Part shown: one piece after another, positions 1 through 10,385 of the stretch
Position numbering within the stretch: the stretch's first letter is position 1
How the letters are laid out: each line of letters begins with the position of its first letter
From: Oceanobacillus alkalisoli
Lineage (GTDB): Bacteria; Bacillota; Bacilli; Bacillales; Amphibacillaceae
Length of the DNA stretch: 64,000 bases
Direction of reading: 5' to 3'
NCBI RefSeq assembly: GCF_021556485.1
Contig: NZ_JAKGBW010000012.1
Location: forward strand, 1-64,000
Translations under genes and position numbers: made by a program
The notes under the pieces: model-generated
The model's input: the letters and a program-made list of their open reading frames with translations, nothing else
Told to the model about the DNA's origin: nothing
The model's database searches: none

Positions 1-104
1 CTTCGAGTGAGTAAGATCCCTCAGAGACGATGAGGTTGATAGGTTCGAGGTAGAAGCATGGTGACATGTGGAGCTGACGAATACTAATCGATCGAGGACT
101 TAAC
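1..104 (+). rRNA. rrl: 23S ribosomal RNA, 3' end only
   Basis: The first ~104 bases match the conserved 3' tail of Firmicute 23S rRNA (GATGAGGTTGATAGG, GGAGCTGACGAATACTAATC, GAGGACTTAA). The gene starts before the window. The exact 3' end is estimated from the usual GGACTTAACC end. Confidence 0.95.
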
Positions 105-171
105 TAACTTCTATATTTTGATGTCGTAACCTACTCTTATTTAGTTTTCAGGGTACAAGTTTAAAAAAGAC

Positions 172-200
172 TTGCATTTTCTGAAGAAAATGCATATAAT
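172..200 (+). promoter_or_regulatory. sigma-A-like promoter/hairpin in 23S-5S spacer
   Basis: TTGCAT (172-177), a 17-base spacer and TATAAT (195-200) form a good sigma-A promoter. The spacer also holds a perfect 10-bp inverted repeat, TGCATTTTCT (173-182) and AGAAAATGCA (185-194), two bases apart. It may be a promoter for 5S rRNA, an rRNA processing stem, or both. Confidence 0.5.
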
Positions 201-233
201 ATAACTTGTCTTTAAAAATTACATACTTTCATG

Positions 234-350
234 TCTGGTAATGAAGGCGGAAAGGTCACACCTGTTCCCATACCGAACACAGCAGTTAAGCTTTCCAGCG
301 CCGATGGTAGTTGAGACCTTGTCTCTGCGAGAGTAGGACGTTGCCAGGCA
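234..350 (+). rRNA. rrf: 5S ribosomal RNA
   Basis: The stretch contains the diagnostic CCATACCGAACAC, AGCGCCGATGGTAGT and GAGAGTAGGACG blocks, and its ends pair (TCTGG with CCAGG). Length is about 117 bases, normal for Bacillaceae. It closes the rRNA operon; no tRNA genes follow it. Confidence 0.97.
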
Positions 351-355
351 TATTA

Positions 356-393
356 AAAGACAGATTATCATAAAATGATAGTCTGTCTTTTTG
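356..393 (+). terminator. rRNA operon intrinsic terminator
   Basis: AAAGACAGATTATCA (356-370) pairs perfectly with TGATAGTCTGTCTTT (376-390) around a five-base loop and runs into a T tract. This is the Rho-independent end of the rRNA operon. Confidence 0.9.
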
Positions 394-485
394 TTTTGTT
401 TATTTTTTAGTAACGTTTACGTATATTGTTTATTAGGGAACAGGGTTCCATATAAAGGATAATATATAGAAAAGAGGAAAAGAAA

Positions 486-1187
486 ATGGAAGTACTTATA
501 GAGGAAATTATGGGGGATCATTTCTATGTAATTGTAACGAGGCTGTTAGTTGCCTTATTATTATCTGGAATAATCGGATTTGAACGAGAGTGGAATAATC
601 ACTCCGCAGGTTTTCGGACACATATATTAGTAGGTGTCGGTGCTAGTCTGATGATGCTTTTATCGATATTTGGTTTTCTTGAGTTTCTCGAGCATTATGA
701 TAATGTACGGTTTGACCCGGCCCGCATTCCTTCTTATGTAATAAGCGGAATTGGATTTCTTGGCGCTGGAACAATTATTGTCTACGGGGGAACGATTCGC
801 GGACTTACAACAGCTGCTTCTATATGGGCGGTAGCTGGTGTCGGGCTTGTGGTAGGTGCAGGAATGTATGGTCCTGCTATTGTTGCAACATTAATCATTT
901 TAATTAGTTTAGTTGTATTGAATAATCTTGAAAAACTGCTCCCTTCGCAACGAAAATACACAAGGATTGAAATGGTTGTCGAGCAAAAAATAAAAGTACA
1001 CAAGCTTGTTGAAATAGCAGAAATGTATGATGTGAATATTATTGCAGTGGAAGTGGAAAAAATGGAAAGAGATCTCAGAAAGATTTATTTCAAGATGAAA
1101 GGTATGGGAGGAAATCAGTTGCTTGTATTATTTGAAGAAATGTCTAAATTAGATGGTGTTAATAATATCAATCAACTGGAAAAGTGA
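486..1187 (+). CDS. MgtC/SapB family membrane protein
   Basis: A 233-residue protein of the MgtC/SapB family. Residues ~10-150 are hydrophobic with about four membrane spans and carry the family hallmarks GFEREW, SAGFRTHILVGVGA and GFLGAGTI. Residues ~155-233 form a soluble, ACT-like tail. Family members have been linked to Mg2+ homeostasis and to modulation of ATP synthase or transport; the substrate cannot be read from sequence. It is a single gene between the rRNA operon and the ctsR operon with an AAGAGGAAA ribosome site before the ATG. A weak hairpin at 1210-1238 follows. Family call firm, function uncertain. Confidence 0.85.
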   Translation: MEVLIEEIMGDHFYVIVTRLLVALLLSGIIGFEREWNNHSAGFRTHILVGVGASLMMLLSIFGFLEFLEHYDNVRFDPARIPSYVISGIGFLGAGTIIVYGGTIRGLTTAASIWAVAGVGLVVGAGMYGPAIVATLIILISLVVLNNLEKLLPSQRKYTRIEMVVEQKIKVHKLVEIAEMYDVNIIAVEVEKMERDLRKIYFKMKGMGGNQLLVLFEEMSKLDGVNNINQLEK

Positions 1188-1209
1188 GACATACAGTGCA
1201 AGGGGCAAG

Positions 1210-1238
1210 GTTAAAGGAGGAGTTATTCCACCTTTAAC
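1210..1238 (+). terminator. possible terminator after the mgtC-like gene
   Basis: GTTAAAGG (1210-1217) pairs with CCTTTAAC (1231-1238), extended by GG/CC across one mismatch. No strong T run follows directly, so termination is only plausible. Confidence 0.45.
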
Positions 1239-1315
1239 TTATGCTTATTATTTTAAATCTCTCTCTTTCCGTTTATTTCCTTGAAAAATGTCTAGAATAG
1301 AATATTGGATATTAC

Positions 1316-1369
1316 TTTTCAACAGTTCTATTTTGGCGTATAATTAATTTATAGTCAAAGATAGTCAAA
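1316..1369 (+). promoter_or_regulatory. ctsR operon promoter with CtsR operator
   Basis: TATAAT at 1339-1344 with a weak -35 (TTTTCA, 1316-1321, 17-base spacer) is followed at 1353-1369 by AGTCAAA-GAT-AGTCAAA. This matches the known CtsR operator (tandem RGTCAAA heptads three bases apart). The operator sits at the start of transcription, which fits repression of the operon by its own first product. Confidence 0.88.
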
Positions 1370-1442
1370 GTCAATGTCATTTCCTTTTGTTCCGGCATAG
1401 CAAGAAATGAGTGATATGTAAGGAGAGGGGGAATTCTTAACA

Positions 1443-1907
1443 ATGAGCAATATTTCAGATATTATTGAAGCGTATCTAAAGAAAGTACTTCATTCCACAG
1501 GTAAAAATGCAATTGAAATTAAGCGGAGTGAAATTGCAGACCAGTTTGAATGTGTACCTTCACAGATTAATTATGTGATTAACACGAGATTTACGACAGA
1601 AAAAGGGTATATAGTGGAAAGTAAGCGTGGTGGTGGGGGATATATCCGGATCATTCGTGTAAAGCACGAAGATAAGGCAGAGTTGATTGATGGTATTATT
1701 AAAATGATTAATCCAAGTATTTCGCAGCAGGCAGCAGTTCATGTGCTGGAACGTTTACGGGATGAAGAAATCATTACGAATCGGGAAGAAAAACTGATTT
1801 ATAGTGCGATTGAACGAACGACATTACCATTTCAGCTGCCAGAACGAGACGAGATTCGGGCACGTATTTTAACTGCGATGCTTCATACTTTGAAATACTA
1901 TAATTAA
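1443..1907 (+). CDS. ctsR: CtsR, class III heat-shock repressor
   Basis: A 154-residue CtsR protein: an N-terminal winged helix-turn-helix followed by a C-terminal dimer domain. The glycine loop RGGGG (residues 62-66), known in Bacillus CtsR as the heat-sensing wing, is intact. CtsR represses clp and mcs genes until heat or thiol stress, after which McsB and ClpCP inactivate it. First gene of ctsR-mcsA-mcsB-clpC; its operator lies ~75 bases upstream. The start follows an AGGAGAGGGGG ribosome site. Length matches the family. Confidence 0.97.
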   Translation: MSNISDIIEAYLKKVLHSTGKNAIEIKRSEIADQFECVPSQINYVINTRFTTEKGYIVESKRGGGGYIRIIRVKHEDKAELIDGIIKMINPSISQQAAVHVLERLRDEEIITNREEKLIYSAIERTTLPFQLPERDEIRARILTAMLHTLKYYN

Positions 1908-1932
1908 CCCTATTATGGGCAGGAGGAGGAAG

Positions 1933-2484
1933 ATGCGTGTGGAATGTCAAGAGTGTCAAAAACGGCCAGCTACAGTTTATTTTAAACATGTAATAAATGG
2001 GGAGAAAAAAGAAGTTCGCGTGTGTGAAGTTTGTGCCCAAGAAAAAGGCTATATGCAATCTCAAGATCAGGGATCTTCTCTCCACGATTTACTTACAGGA
2101 ATATTTAACTTTGATACGTATCCATTCGGAACTCAAGTGTCCGACAAAAAACAAATTAAAGAGCTTCAATGCCCGAATTGTAAATTGACTTTTTCGGCCT
2201 TTAAGGAAATCGGAAAATTTGGCTGCGCCACTTGTTATGAAACTTTTTCAGAACGTTTAAGTCCTATACTACGACGGGTTCATGCAGGGAATACAGCCCA
2301 TGCTGGTAAAATACCAAAACGCACAGGTGGAAATATACAAAAAAAACGTCAATTAGAGGAATATCGTATCCAAATGAAGAAGTTAATAGAGGAAGAAGCT
2401 TTTGAAGAAGCCGCGATTCTCCGAGATAAAATAAAAGCATTGGAAACACAGGGATCAGCTAAGAGGGGGGAAAGCGAAGGATGA
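1933..2484 (+). CDS. mcsA: McsA, zinc-finger activator of McsB
   Basis: A 183-residue protein with four CxxC pairs (C5/C8, C31/C34, C80/C83, C98/C101) that bind metal, and a C-terminal UVR motif (~142-177) for contact with McsB/ClpC. In B. subtilis McsA activates the arginine kinase McsB and acts in heavy-metal and heat tolerance. An in-frame ATG at 1915 is rejected because its first codons are themselves the ribosome site (AGGAGGAGGAAG); the start at 1933 gives the family N-terminus MRVECQEC. It overlaps mcsB by an ATGA. Confidence 0.95.
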   Translation: MRVECQECQKRPATVYFKHVINGEKKEVRVCEVCAQEKGYMQSQDQGSSLHDLLTGIFNFDTYPFGTQVSDKKQIKELQCPNCKLTFSAFKEIGKFGCATCYETFSERLSPILRRVHAGNTAHAGKIPKRTGGNIQKKRQLEEYRIQMKKLIEEEAFEEAAILRDKIKALETQGSAKRGESEG

Positions 2485-3542
2485 CATTAGAGCATTTTCT
2501 AAACGAAGCGATAAGTCCTTGGATGCGAAAAGAGGGTACCGATAGCGATATTGTTTTAAGCAGCCGGATTCGTTTAGCTCGGAACTTCGCTAATGTTATG
2601 TATCCTATCCTAGGGAAAGAAGATGAATTAAAAAAGGTTCATGATTTCATGAAAGATACGTATAATAAAACGTCCTTTCAGGATTATACGGATTTCCACT
2701 TTATCTCGACAAAGAATTTATCAGAAATAGAGAATCAGATTTTAATTGAGAAGCATCTCGTCAGTCCTAGCCTAACCAGATATCCACAGTCAGCAGCACT
2801 TATTTCTAAAAATGAGCAGGTCTCCATTATGATCAATGAAGAAGATCATTTGAGGATCCAACTTTATTTCCCTGGATATCAACTTGCCGATGGTCTGAAA
2901 CAAGCTTCACAGCTGGATGATTGGATAGAGGGGAAAGTTGACTATGCGTTCGATGAGAAGTTTGGATATCTCACGAGCTGTCCAACGAATGTGGGAACAG
3001 GAATGCGCGCGTCCGTGATGATGCACTTGCCGGCCCTGGTGATCACGAAGCAGATGAGCCGGATGATCCCTGCGATTAATCAGTTCGGGTTGGTCGTGCG
3101 TGGAATATACGGGGAAGGCAGTGAATCACTAGGTAATATTTTCCAGATTTCGAATCAGATCACCCTCGGGAAATCAGAGAAAGATATAGTCTTTGATTTA
3201 GCCAGTGTCGTGAAGCAGCTGATTGAGCAAGAACGGCTTGCCCGGAGCTATATTACCGAGCAACTAGGAATCAGTCTGGAGGATCGTATTTTCAGGTCTT
3301 ATGGAACGATGAAGAATGCCCGAATCATTGAATCGAAGGAAGCCGCTAAATGCATTTCTAACGTGCGTTTAGGTATAGACTTAGGTATTATTGAAAATAT
3401 ATCTAAAAATATATTAAATGAATTAATGACTCTAACACAACCAGGATTCTTACAATATTATGCTAACAGACGCTTAACACCGCGAGAGCGCGATGTATTT
3501 CGTGCTTCGCTCATCAGAGAAAGACTTGAATTAGAGAAATAG
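2481..3542 (+). CDS. mcsB: McsB, protein arginine kinase
   Basis: A 353-residue phosphagen-kinase-fold enzyme that phosphorylates arginines on misfolded proteins and CtsR, tagging them for ClpCP. Recognisable blocks are SSRIRLARN near the N-terminus, NEEDHLRIQ in the middle, [16 protein letters not shown] with the active-site cysteine, and the C-terminal RDVFRA, which matches the pArg-sensing RDxxRA motif. Start overlaps the mcsA stop (ATGA), implying translational coupling. Twelve bases separate it from clpC. Confidence 0.96.
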   Translation: MTLEHFLNEAISPWMRKEGTDSDIVLSSRIRLARNFANVMYPILGKEDELKKVHDFMKDTYNKTSFQDYTDFHFISTKNLSEIENQILIEKHLVSPSLTRYPQSAALISKNEQVSIMINEEDHLRIQLYFPGYQLADGLKQASQLDDWIEGKVDYAFDEKFGYLTSCPTNVGTGMRASVMMHLPALVITKQMSRMIPAINQFGLVVRGIYGEGSESLGNIFQISNQITLGKSEKDIVFDLASVVKQLIEQERLARSYITEQLGISLEDRIFRSYGTMKNARIIESKEAAKCISNVRLGIDLGIIENISKNILNELMTLTQPGFLQYYANRRLTPRERDVFRASLIRERLELEK

Positions 3543-3554
3543 GAGGGATGCCAG

Positions 3555-5984
3555 ATGATGTTTGGAAGATTTACAGAAAGGGCGCAAAAGGTGCTTGCAC
3601 TGTCACAAGAAGAGGCAGTACGTCTCGGACATAATAACATTGGAACAGAGCATATTTTGCTCGGGCTTGTTCGCGAAGGCGAGGGGATTGCGGCGAAGGC
3701 TCTGCAATCATTAGGAGTACAAGTTGAAAAAATTCAAGAAGAAGTGGAGAAATTAATTGGAGTAGGTAAACAGCCGATGCAATCGATTCACTACACTCCA
3801 CGAGCAAAAAAAGTTGTGGAACTATCACAGGATGAAGCGCGCAAGCTTGGCCATTCCTATGTAGGGACGGAACATATTTTACTCGGCCTTATCCGGGAAG
3901 GAGAAGGCGTTGCAGCCCGGGTTCTTAATAACCTTGGAATAAGCCTAAATAAAGCCCGTCAGCAAGTTTTAAAACTATTAGGCAGTAATGAGTCTCAAGC
4001 AGGCAGAAGAGGGCGTGGCGGCCAGCAATCAAACGCGAGCACCCCGACGCTCGATTCCCTTGCAAGAGATTTAACGGTAAGTGCAAGGGAAGGTAAAATT
4101 GACCCGGTTATTGGTCGTTCCAAAGAAATTGAACGTGTCATACAAGTATTAAGTCGCCGGACGAAAAATAACCCTGTATTAATTGGGGAACCGGGTGTTG
4201 GTAAAACAGCAGTGGCAGAAGGACTTGCCCAGCAAATTATTGATAATGAAGTACCGGAAACCCTCCGTGATAAACGCGTGATGACGCTTGATATGGGGAC
4301 GGTCGTTGCAGGGACGAAATATCGTGGAGAGTTTGAGGACCGTTTAAAAAAGGTCATGGAAGAAATTCGCCAAGCTGGGAATGTTATTCTATTTATTGAT
4401 GAATTGCATACATTAATTGGTGCAGGGGGCGCAGAAGGTGCAATTGACGCATCGAATATTTTAAAGCCATCCCTTTCCCGCGGAGAAATCCAGTGTATTG
4501 GAGCGACGACGCTGGATGAGTACCGGAAATATATTGAAAAAGATGCAGCACTTGAACGTCGTTTCCAGCCGATTCAAGTGGATGAGCCATCTGTTGAAGA
4601 AACGATTCTTATTTTAAAAGGTTTGCGTGACCGCTATGAGGCCCATCATCGTGTAACCATTACCGATGAAGCGATTGAAGCGAGTGCGACACTATCGGAT
4701 CGCTATATTACAGAACGATTCCTGCCGGATAAGGCAATCGACTTAATTGATGAGGCTGGTTCTAAAGTTCGTCTTCGTTCCTACACGATTCCGCCGAACT
4801 TAAAAGAACTGGAACAGAAATTAGCAGACGTCAGGAAAGAAAAGGACGCGGCTGTTCAAAGTCAGGAATTTGAAAAAGCAGCATCTTTACGTGATACAGA
4901 ACAGCGATATCGTGAAGAACTCGAGAAAACGAAAAATGAATGGAAAGAGAAGCAAGGTCAAATGGACTCGGAAGTAACCATTGAAGATATTGCGAGTGTC
5001 GTATCGATTTGGACTGGTGTACCGGTAGCTAAGCTTACGAAAGATGAAACGCAGCGTCTTCTTAATATGGAAGAAATTCTCCATAATCGTGTAATCGGCC
5101 AAGAAGAAGCAGTGAAAGCTATATCGACTGCTATTCGTAGAGCCCGCTCAGGACTGAAAGATCCGAAGCGTCCAATTGGTTCGTTTATCTTCTTAGGCCC
5201 TACAGGGGTCGGTAAAACAGAGCTTGCAAGAGCCCTTGCTGAAGTGATGTTTGCAGATGAAGACGCGATGATTCGCGTTGATATGTCGGAGTACATGGAA
5301 AGACATTCTACAGCACGATTAGTCGGATCCCCTCCAGGGTACGTCGGCTATGAAGAAGGCGGCCAATTAACGGAAAAAGTCCGCAGAAAACCATATTCTG
5401 TTGTTCTTTTGGATGAAGTGGAAAAAGCCCACCCGGAAGTCTTTAACATCCTGCTTCAAGTGCTGGAAGATGGGCGTTTAACAGACTCCAAAGGTAGAAC
5501 CGTTGATTTCCGTAATACAGTCATCATTATGACTTCAAACGTTGGTGCAAGTGAGTTGCGTCGTAATAAATTTGTCGGTTTCAATGTTGCAGACGAAAGC
5601 CAGCAACACGCCGATATGAAATCAAAAGTAATGGACGCACTTAAGAAAGCCTTCCGTCCAGAGTTCTTAAACCGGATTGATGAAACGATTGTTTTCCATT
5701 CTTTAGAGAAGAAGCATATGAAAGACATTGTTGTGCTTATGTTAGAAGAACTGAAAGAAAGATTGGAAGAACAAGAAATCGAACTATCACTGACAGATAA
5801 AGCAATCGAGAAAATTGCTAACGAAGGATTCGACCCGGAATATGGAGCAAGACCTCTAAGACGCTCCATTCAGCAAAATATCGAAAACATGTTATCTGAG
5901 GAATTACTGAAAGGAACGGTCGAAAAAGGCAAGTCCGTGAAAATCGGCCTAAACAACAAAGGTGAATTCATCATTTTAAAATAA
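3555..5984 (+). CDS. clpC: ClpC, AAA+ unfoldase of ClpCP protease
   Basis: An 809-residue Hsp100 protein. Two Clp_N repeats (~1-145) bind adaptors, followed by AAA domain 1 (GEPGVGKTA Walker [10 protein letters not shown] Walker B), a middle coiled-coil/UVR segment (~420-480), then AAA domain 2 ([18 protein letters not shown]) and the C-terminal D2 domain. It unfolds McsB-marked proteins, including CtsR, for ClpP. The start [10 protein letters not shown] is the family start, eight bases after GGAGG. Last gene of the operon, followed by a strong terminator. Length is essentially that of B. subtilis ClpC. Confidence 0.98.
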   Translation: MMFGRFTERAQKVLALSQEEAVRLGHNNIGTEHILLGLVREGEGIAAKALQSLGVQVEKIQEEVEKLIGVGKQPMQSIHYTPRAKKVVELSQDEARKLGHSYVGTEHILLGLIREGEGVAARVLNNLGISLNKARQQVLKLLGSNESQAGRRGRGGQQSNASTPTLDSLARDLTVSAREGKIDPVIGRSKEIERVIQVLSRRTKNNPVLIGEPGVGKTAVAEGLAQQIIDNEVPETLRDKRVMTLDMGTVVAGTKYRGEFEDRLKKVMEEIRQAGNVILFIDELHTLIGAGGAEGAIDASNILKPSLSRGEIQCIGATTLDEYRKYIEKDAALERRFQPIQVDEPSVEETILILKGLRDRYEAHHRVTITDEAIEASATLSDRYITERFLPDKAIDLIDEAGSKVRLRSYTIPPNLKELEQKLADVRKEKDAAVQSQEFEKAASLRDTEQRYREELEKTKNEWKEKQGQMDSEVTIEDIASVVSIWTGVPVAKLTKDETQRLLNMEEILHNRVIGQEEAVKAISTAIRRARSGLKDPKRPIGSFIFLGPTGVGKTELARALAEVMFADEDAMIRVDMSEYMERHSTARLVGSPPGYVGYEEGGQLTEKVRRKPYSVVLLDEVEKAHPEVFNILLQVLEDGRLTDSKGRTVDFRNTVIIMTSNVGASELRRNKFVGFNVADESQQHADMKSKVMDALKKAFRPEFLNRIDETIVFHSLEKKHMKDIVVLMLEELKERLEEQEIELSLTDKAIEKIANEGFDPEYGARPLRRSIQQNIENMLSEELLKGTVEKGKSVKIGLNNKGEFIILK

Positions 5985-6004
5985 AGCAGTAGCACCAGTC
6001 AGAT

Positions 6005-6036
6005 AAAAGCTAGAAGAGTCACCTCTTCTAGCTTTT
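6005..6036 (+). terminator. terminator of the ctsR-clpC operon
   Basis: AAAAGCTAGAAGAG (6005-6018) pairs perfectly with CTCTTCTAGCTTTT (6023-6036) around TCAC: a 14-bp stem ending in T residues. Confidence 0.9.
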
Positions 6037-6180
6037 ACTGCACTTAAGCTTAAAAGTAAAAGCTTGGAAAATATGCTTTCTATCCCAGTGTGTGGCATAA
6101 TTTAGGAAAAAGTTGAGAAATTGAAACTACTATGTAACCTATGAAAAGTAATAATCGTATACAATAGAAGAAGGGATCGA

Positions 6181-7557
6181 ATGAGTTTGGCTAAACGCAA
6201 GAATACATTTGTCTGCCAAGACTGTGGTTATGAATCTCCGAAATGGATGGGGAAATGCCCCGGCTGCGGAAACTGGAACACAATGGTCGAAGAAGTACAG
6301 GCTGGAGGCAGCGGCGGCAGGCATGTTACAACCGGTAAGCGGACGGTTAGTAAACCAGAACCGATTACCCAACTTGAATCACAAAAAGAACCACGAATTA
6401 CAACTGAAATGCGAGAATTCAACCGTGTGCTCGGCGGTGGAATTGTTCCGGGCTCCCTCGTGTTAATCGGTGGGGACCCAGGGATAGGGAAATCGACGTT
6501 GTTATTGCAAATATCAGCCCAGATCGCTAAGAAAAAAATGCGTGTCCTTTATATCTCCGGGGAAGAATCAACGAGGCAAACGAAACTTCGGGCAGACCGT
6601 CTAGGTGTGCAAGAAGCAGAATTATACGTATTAAGTGAGACCAATTTATATGATATAGGTCAACAGATTGAAAAGTTGAAGCCAGAACTTGTTATTGTGG
6701 ATTCGATTCAAACGATCTACCGGGAAGAAGTAACGAGTGCACCGGGAAGCGTATCCCAAGTACGGGAAAGCACTGGGGAACTCATGCGGATTGCGAAGAC
6801 AAATCATATTTCTGTTTTTATCGTTGGACATGTAACGAAGGAAGGGGCAATCGCTGGGCCAAGACTTTTGGAACATATGGTAGATACAGTGTTGTATTTT
6901 GAAGGGGAACGACATCATACATACCGGATTTTACGCAGTGTGAAAAACCGTTTTGGTAGTACACATGAAATGGGAATTTTTGAGATGCGTGAAGAAGGTT
7001 TACGTGAAGTCGTGAACGCTTCGGAAATATTTCTGGAAGAGCGAAAAACTGGCACAGCAGGCTCTACAGTAGTTGCATCAATGGAAGGAACGCGGCCGAT
7101 TCTAGTAGAAATTCAAGCACTCATTGCTCCGTCAAGCTTTGGAAACCCGCGTAGAATGGCTACTGGCATTGATTCGAATCGTGTTCCGCTGCTCATGGCT
7201 GTTTTGGAGAAGCGGGTTGGTTTCATGTTGCAGAATCAGGATGCTTATTTGAAAGTGGCTGGCGGAGTGAAGTTGGATGAGCCCGCAATTGATCTGGCAA
7301 TTGCCATTAGCATTGCATCCAGCTTCCGGGACCAGCCGACAGAACCAAAGGATATTTTCATCGGTGAGGTTGGACTGACTGGAGAAATCAGAAGGGTCTC
7401 CCGGATTGAACAACGTGTACAGGAAGCAGCTAAGCTTGGTTTCGAGCGGGTAATTTGCCCGCAACATAATTTGGATGGTTGGACGATTCCGAAAGATATT
7501 CAAGTAGTTGGTGTTTCCACCATTCAAGAAGCATTAGAAATAGGACTTGCAAGATGA
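6181..7557 (+). CDS. radA: RadA/Sms, DNA branch-migration helicase
   Basis: A 458-residue protein with an N-terminal zinc finger (C12, C15, C26, C29), a RecA-like ATPase (Walker [11 protein letters not shown]; the RadA-specific KNRFG in SVKNRFGST) and a C-terminal Lon-protease-like domain lacking protease function. RadA assists homologous recombination and transformation by extending heteroduplex. It lies downstream of clpC as in B. subtilis, but the gene normally next, disA, is missing; yacL follows after 96 bases. Start ATG after GAAGGGA. Confidence 0.96.
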   Translation: MSLAKRKNTFVCQDCGYESPKWMGKCPGCGNWNTMVEEVQAGGSGGRHVTTGKRTVSKPEPITQLESQKEPRITTEMREFNRVLGGGIVPGSLVLIGGDPGIGKSTLLLQISAQIAKKKMRVLYISGEESTRQTKLRADRLGVQEAELYVLSETNLYDIGQQIEKLKPELVIVDSIQTIYREEVTSAPGSVSQVRESTGELMRIAKTNHISVFIVGHVTKEGAIAGPRLLEHMVDTVLYFEGERHHTYRILRSVKNRFGSTHEMGIFEMREEGLREVVNASEIFLEERKTGTAGSTVVASMEGTRPILVEIQALIAPSSFGNPRRMATGIDSNRVPLLMAVLEKRVGFMLQNQDAYLKVAGGVKLDEPAIDLAIAISIASSFRDQPTEPKDIFIGEVGLTGEIRRVSRIEQRVQEAAKLGFERVICPQHNLDGWTIPKDIQVVGVSTIQEALEIGLAR

Positions 7558-7653
7558 ATTTAACGCTTTTAGTGAAAAAATGAGCTTATCTCTCCTATCC
7601 GTAGGGTTATAAAAGAAAAATAAAGGTAATAATAAGCATAAGGAGGTGAGAAA

Positions 7654-8751
7654 ATGTTAAAAAAAGTTGTTCATATCTTTTTTATTGTCCTTGGTGGAAC
7701 GATTGGTTACCTGTATATCCCCATGATTATTAATTTATTAAATATAGATATGAACTGGCTGACAAACCCATATCTTGGCATGACATTAGGTGCAATTATT
7801 TTATTTTTACTCTCTTCATTTTTTGTGGATCACGTCGTAAACTTTTTCAAATGGATAGAAGATACCCTTATTAAACTGCCGGCAATGGACTTATTATTTG
7901 GTAGCTTAGGAATGATTGTCGGACTTGTCATAGCCTATCTCGTTACGATGCCACTTCAGGATATCAATATCCAAGTATTCTCACAAGTACTGCCGATTTT
8001 TATTACGATAATTCTTGGCTATTTAGGTTTCCGTGTTGGCTTCAGGCGCCGGGAGGAATTTTCGAGTTTACTGCGGACAGGGAAAAAGGATAAACTGAAA
8101 GAAACTACTGATCAAGGTGATGCAGATTCAGAAGATGAAATGCCGAAACCGAAAATACTTGATACAAGTGTTATAATAGACGGTAGAATTGCTGATATTT
8201 GCAGTACAGGGTTTTTGGAAGGGACATTAGTAATCCCTCAATTTGTATTAGGAGAGCTGCAGCACATTGCGGATTCCTCGGATGCGTTGAAGCGTAATCG
8301 CGGGCGGCGCGGACTTGATGTGCTGAATCGTATTCAAAAAGAATTACCGATTACAGTAGAGATCTATGAAGGTGATTTTGAAGAGATCGCTGAAGTGGAC
8401 AGCAAGCTGATTAAACTCGCTAAAGTGACGGATGGAATTGTGGTAACGAATGATTTCAACTTGAATAAAGTGTGTGATCTGCAGCGTGTTCCTGTGCTTA
8501 ATATTAATGATCTTGCAAATGCAGTCAAACCGGTCGTCCTACCAGGAGAAGAACTGGTCGTCCAAGTAATCAAGGACGGGAAAGAACAGCGCCAGGGAAT
8601 CGCCTATTTGGATGATGGAACAATGATTGTTGTCGAAGAAGGCCGTGACTATATCGGAAAAACAATTGAGGTCATTATTACAAGTGTCTTGCAGACTTCT
8701 GCAGGCAGAATGATCTTCGCCAAACCAAAAACACTTGAAAAAGCACTGTAA
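7654..8751 (+). CDS. yacL: PIN-TRAM membrane protein (YacL family)
   Basis: A 365-residue protein: four predicted membrane helices in ~1-130, a PIN nuclease-like domain (~155-280; [43 protein letters not shown] supply the acidic residues) and a C-terminal TRAM domain (~290-350) for RNA binding. The architecture is that of B. subtilis YacL, proposed to be a membrane-bound nuclease of unknown target. Starts after AAGGAGGTGAG. Flanked by radA and gltX, with disA missing before it and ispD-ispF missing after it. Confidence 0.9.
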   Translation: MLKKVVHIFFIVLGGTIGYLYIPMIINLLNIDMNWLTNPYLGMTLGAIILFLLSSFFVDHVVNFFKWIEDTLIKLPAMDLLFGSLGMIVGLVIAYLVTMPLQDINIQVFSQVLPIFITIILGYLGFRVGFRRREEFSSLLRTGKKDKLKETTDQGDADSEDEMPKPKILDTSVIIDGRIADICSTGFLEGTLVIPQFVLGELQHIADSSDALKRNRGRRGLDVLNRIQKELPITVEIYEGDFEEIAEVDSKLIKLAKVTDGIVVTNDFNLNKVCDLQRVPVLNINDLANAVKPVVLPGEELVVQVIKDGKEQRQGIAYLDDGTMIVVEEGRDYIGKTIEVIITSVLQTSAGRMIFAKPKTLEKAL

Positions 8752-8778
8752 AAAAGGTATAACTTATTAAGGATAATG

Positions 8779-8819
8779 CTTGAAAAGTGATGACATCTAT
8801 ATTGTTATCACTTTTCAAG
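8779..8819 (+). other. 17-bp hairpin between yacL and gltX
   Basis: CTTGAAAAGTGATGACA (8779-8795) pairs with TGTTATCACTTTTCAAG (8803-8819), one G-T wobble, seven-base loop. No T run follows, so it is not a classic terminator. It sits where ispD-ispF lie in B. subtilis. Confidence 0.6.
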
Positions 8820-8861
8820 TGCGTTACGGTACATAATTTTCAAAAAGAGAGGGGAAACATC

Positions 8862-10334
8862 ATGACGAATGAGGTTCGGGTACGTTATGCACCAAGTCCA
8901 ACAGGTCATTTGCATATTGGTAACGCAAGAACAGCGCTGTTTAACTATCTGTACGCGAAACATTATAATGGAAAATTTATTATTCGGACGGAAGATACCG
9001 ACGAAAAGAGAAATGTGGAAGGTGGCGAAGAGAGTCAGCTCCGCTATTTGAAATGGTTAGGTATCGAATGGGAAGAAGGCCCGGATGTGGGCGGAGAGTA
9101 CGGACCATACCGCCAGACCGAGCGTCTTGATTTATATGGGAAATATGTGGACGAGCTCTTGGAGCGCGGACTTGCGTATAAATGCTATATGACAGAAGAA
9201 GAACTGGAACAAGAGCGGGAGGAGCAGCGCGCGAAAGGTCAGGTGCCGAAGTATTCTGGTGCCCACCGTAACCTGACGGAAGAGCAAATTGCGGCATTTG
9301 AAACAGAAGGCAGACTTCCAAGTATTCGTTTCCGTGTGCCTGACAATGAAACCTATACATTCCATGACCTTGTGCGTGGTGATATTACATTTGAATCCAG
9401 TGATTTTGGTGACTGGGTCATCGTGAAAAAGAACGGGATTCCAACCTATAACTTTGCAGTTGCAATAGATGATCATTTAATGAAAATCACGCATGTGCTT
9501 CGCGGAGAAGAGCATATTTCCAATACACCGAAACAAATGATGGTTTTTAATGCTTTTGATTGGGAAGTGCCGACATATGGCCATATGACACTTATTTTAA
9601 ATGAGAACCGGAAGAAGTTGAGTAAGCGAGATGAACATATTTTACAATTCATCGAGCAATATCGCAATCTCGGTTACCTGCCAGAAGCGATGTTCAATTT
9701 CATTAGTTTACTTGGCTGGTCTCCTGTTGGAGAAGAAGAGATTTTCGATAAGGAAACGTTAATTGATATCTTTGATCCGGACAGATTATCGACTTCTCCA
9801 GCTATTTTCGACCAACAAAAGTTAAAGTGGATGAACGGTGAATACGTTAAGAATGTCGATCTTGAAAAAGTAATCGACCTTACCATGCCGCATTTAATTG
9901 CTGCTGGAAAACTGCCGGAAAACATGGGTGAAGATAAACGCAAGTGGGCGGAAAATGTAATTGCCCTTTATCAGGAACAATTGAGTTATGGTGAAGAAAT
10001 TGTCGAACTGACCGAATTGTTCTTTACAGAAGAAATAAATTATAACGAAGATGCAATTAAAGTACTTGAAGAAGAACAGGTTCCAGAAGTTCTTCAAAGC
10101 TTTAGAGATAAGTTGAACACACTTGAATCTTTTACCGCTGACGAAATTAAAGCCCAAACGAAAGCTACACAGAAAGAAACCGGTCATAAAGGGAAAAAGC
10201 TATTTATGCCGATTCGTGTCGCAACAACTGGTCAAACCCATGGCCCGGAATTGCCGCAAGCAATCGCGCTGCTTGGCAAAGAAATCGTCATGATTCGTCT
10301 GGACAGAGTTCTTCGGGGAAAACATGTGAATTAA
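8862..10334 (+). CDS. gltX: glutamyl-tRNA synthetase
   Basis: A 490-residue class I aminoacyl-tRNA synthetase that loads glutamate on tRNA-Glu (and, in Bacillus, on tRNA-Gln before amidation). The HIGH-type motif is HLHIGN (residues 16-21) and the second signature is KKLSKRDEH. An in-frame ATG at 8787 was rejected: it lies inside the 8779-8819 hairpin, while 8862 follows AGAGAGGGGAAA and gives the family N-terminus [15 protein letters not shown]. Next comes the Cys T-box and cysE-cysS, the usual gltX-cysE-cysS order. Confidence 0.97.
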   Translation: MTNEVRVRYAPSPTGHLHIGNARTALFNYLYAKHYNGKFIIRTEDTDEKRNVEGGEESQLRYLKWLGIEWEEGPDVGGEYGPYRQTERLDLYGKYVDELLERGLAYKCYMTEEELEQEREEQRAKGQVPKYSGAHRNLTEEQIAAFETEGRLPSIRFRVPDNETYTFHDLVRGDITFESSDFGDWVIVKKNGIPTYNFAVAIDDHLMKITHVLRGEEHISNTPKQMMVFNAFDWEVPTYGHMTLILNENRKKLSKRDEHILQFIEQYRNLGYLPEAMFNFISLLGWSPVGEEEIFDKETLIDIFDPDRLSTSPAIFDQQKLKWMNGEYVKNVDLEKVIDLTMPHLIAAGKLPENMGEDKRKWAENVIALYQEQLSYGEEIVELTELFFTEEINYNEDAIKVLEEEQVPEVLQSFRDKLNTLESFTADEIKAQTKATQKETGHKGKKLFMPIRVATTGQTHGPELPQAIALLGKEIVMIRLDRVLRGKHVN

Positions 10335-10350
10335 TTGCAGAGCTTTCTAG

Positions 10351-10379
10351 TTCACAAATTCGGGAAACTGTAATATAGT
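10351..10379 (+). promoter_or_regulatory. promoter of the cysE-cysS T-box transcript
   Basis: TTCACA (10351-10356), 17-base spacer, TATAGT (10374-10379), just upstream of the T-box leader. Confidence 0.6.
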
Positions 10380-10385
10380 AATAGT

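Noticed and set aside
1915-1932. Earlier ATG for McsA
   Set aside because: Its codons are the ribosome binding site of the real start at 1933.
8787-8861. N-terminal extension of GltX
   Set aside because: It lies in the intergenic hairpin, lacks a ribosome site and is not in the family; the start at 8862 fits well.
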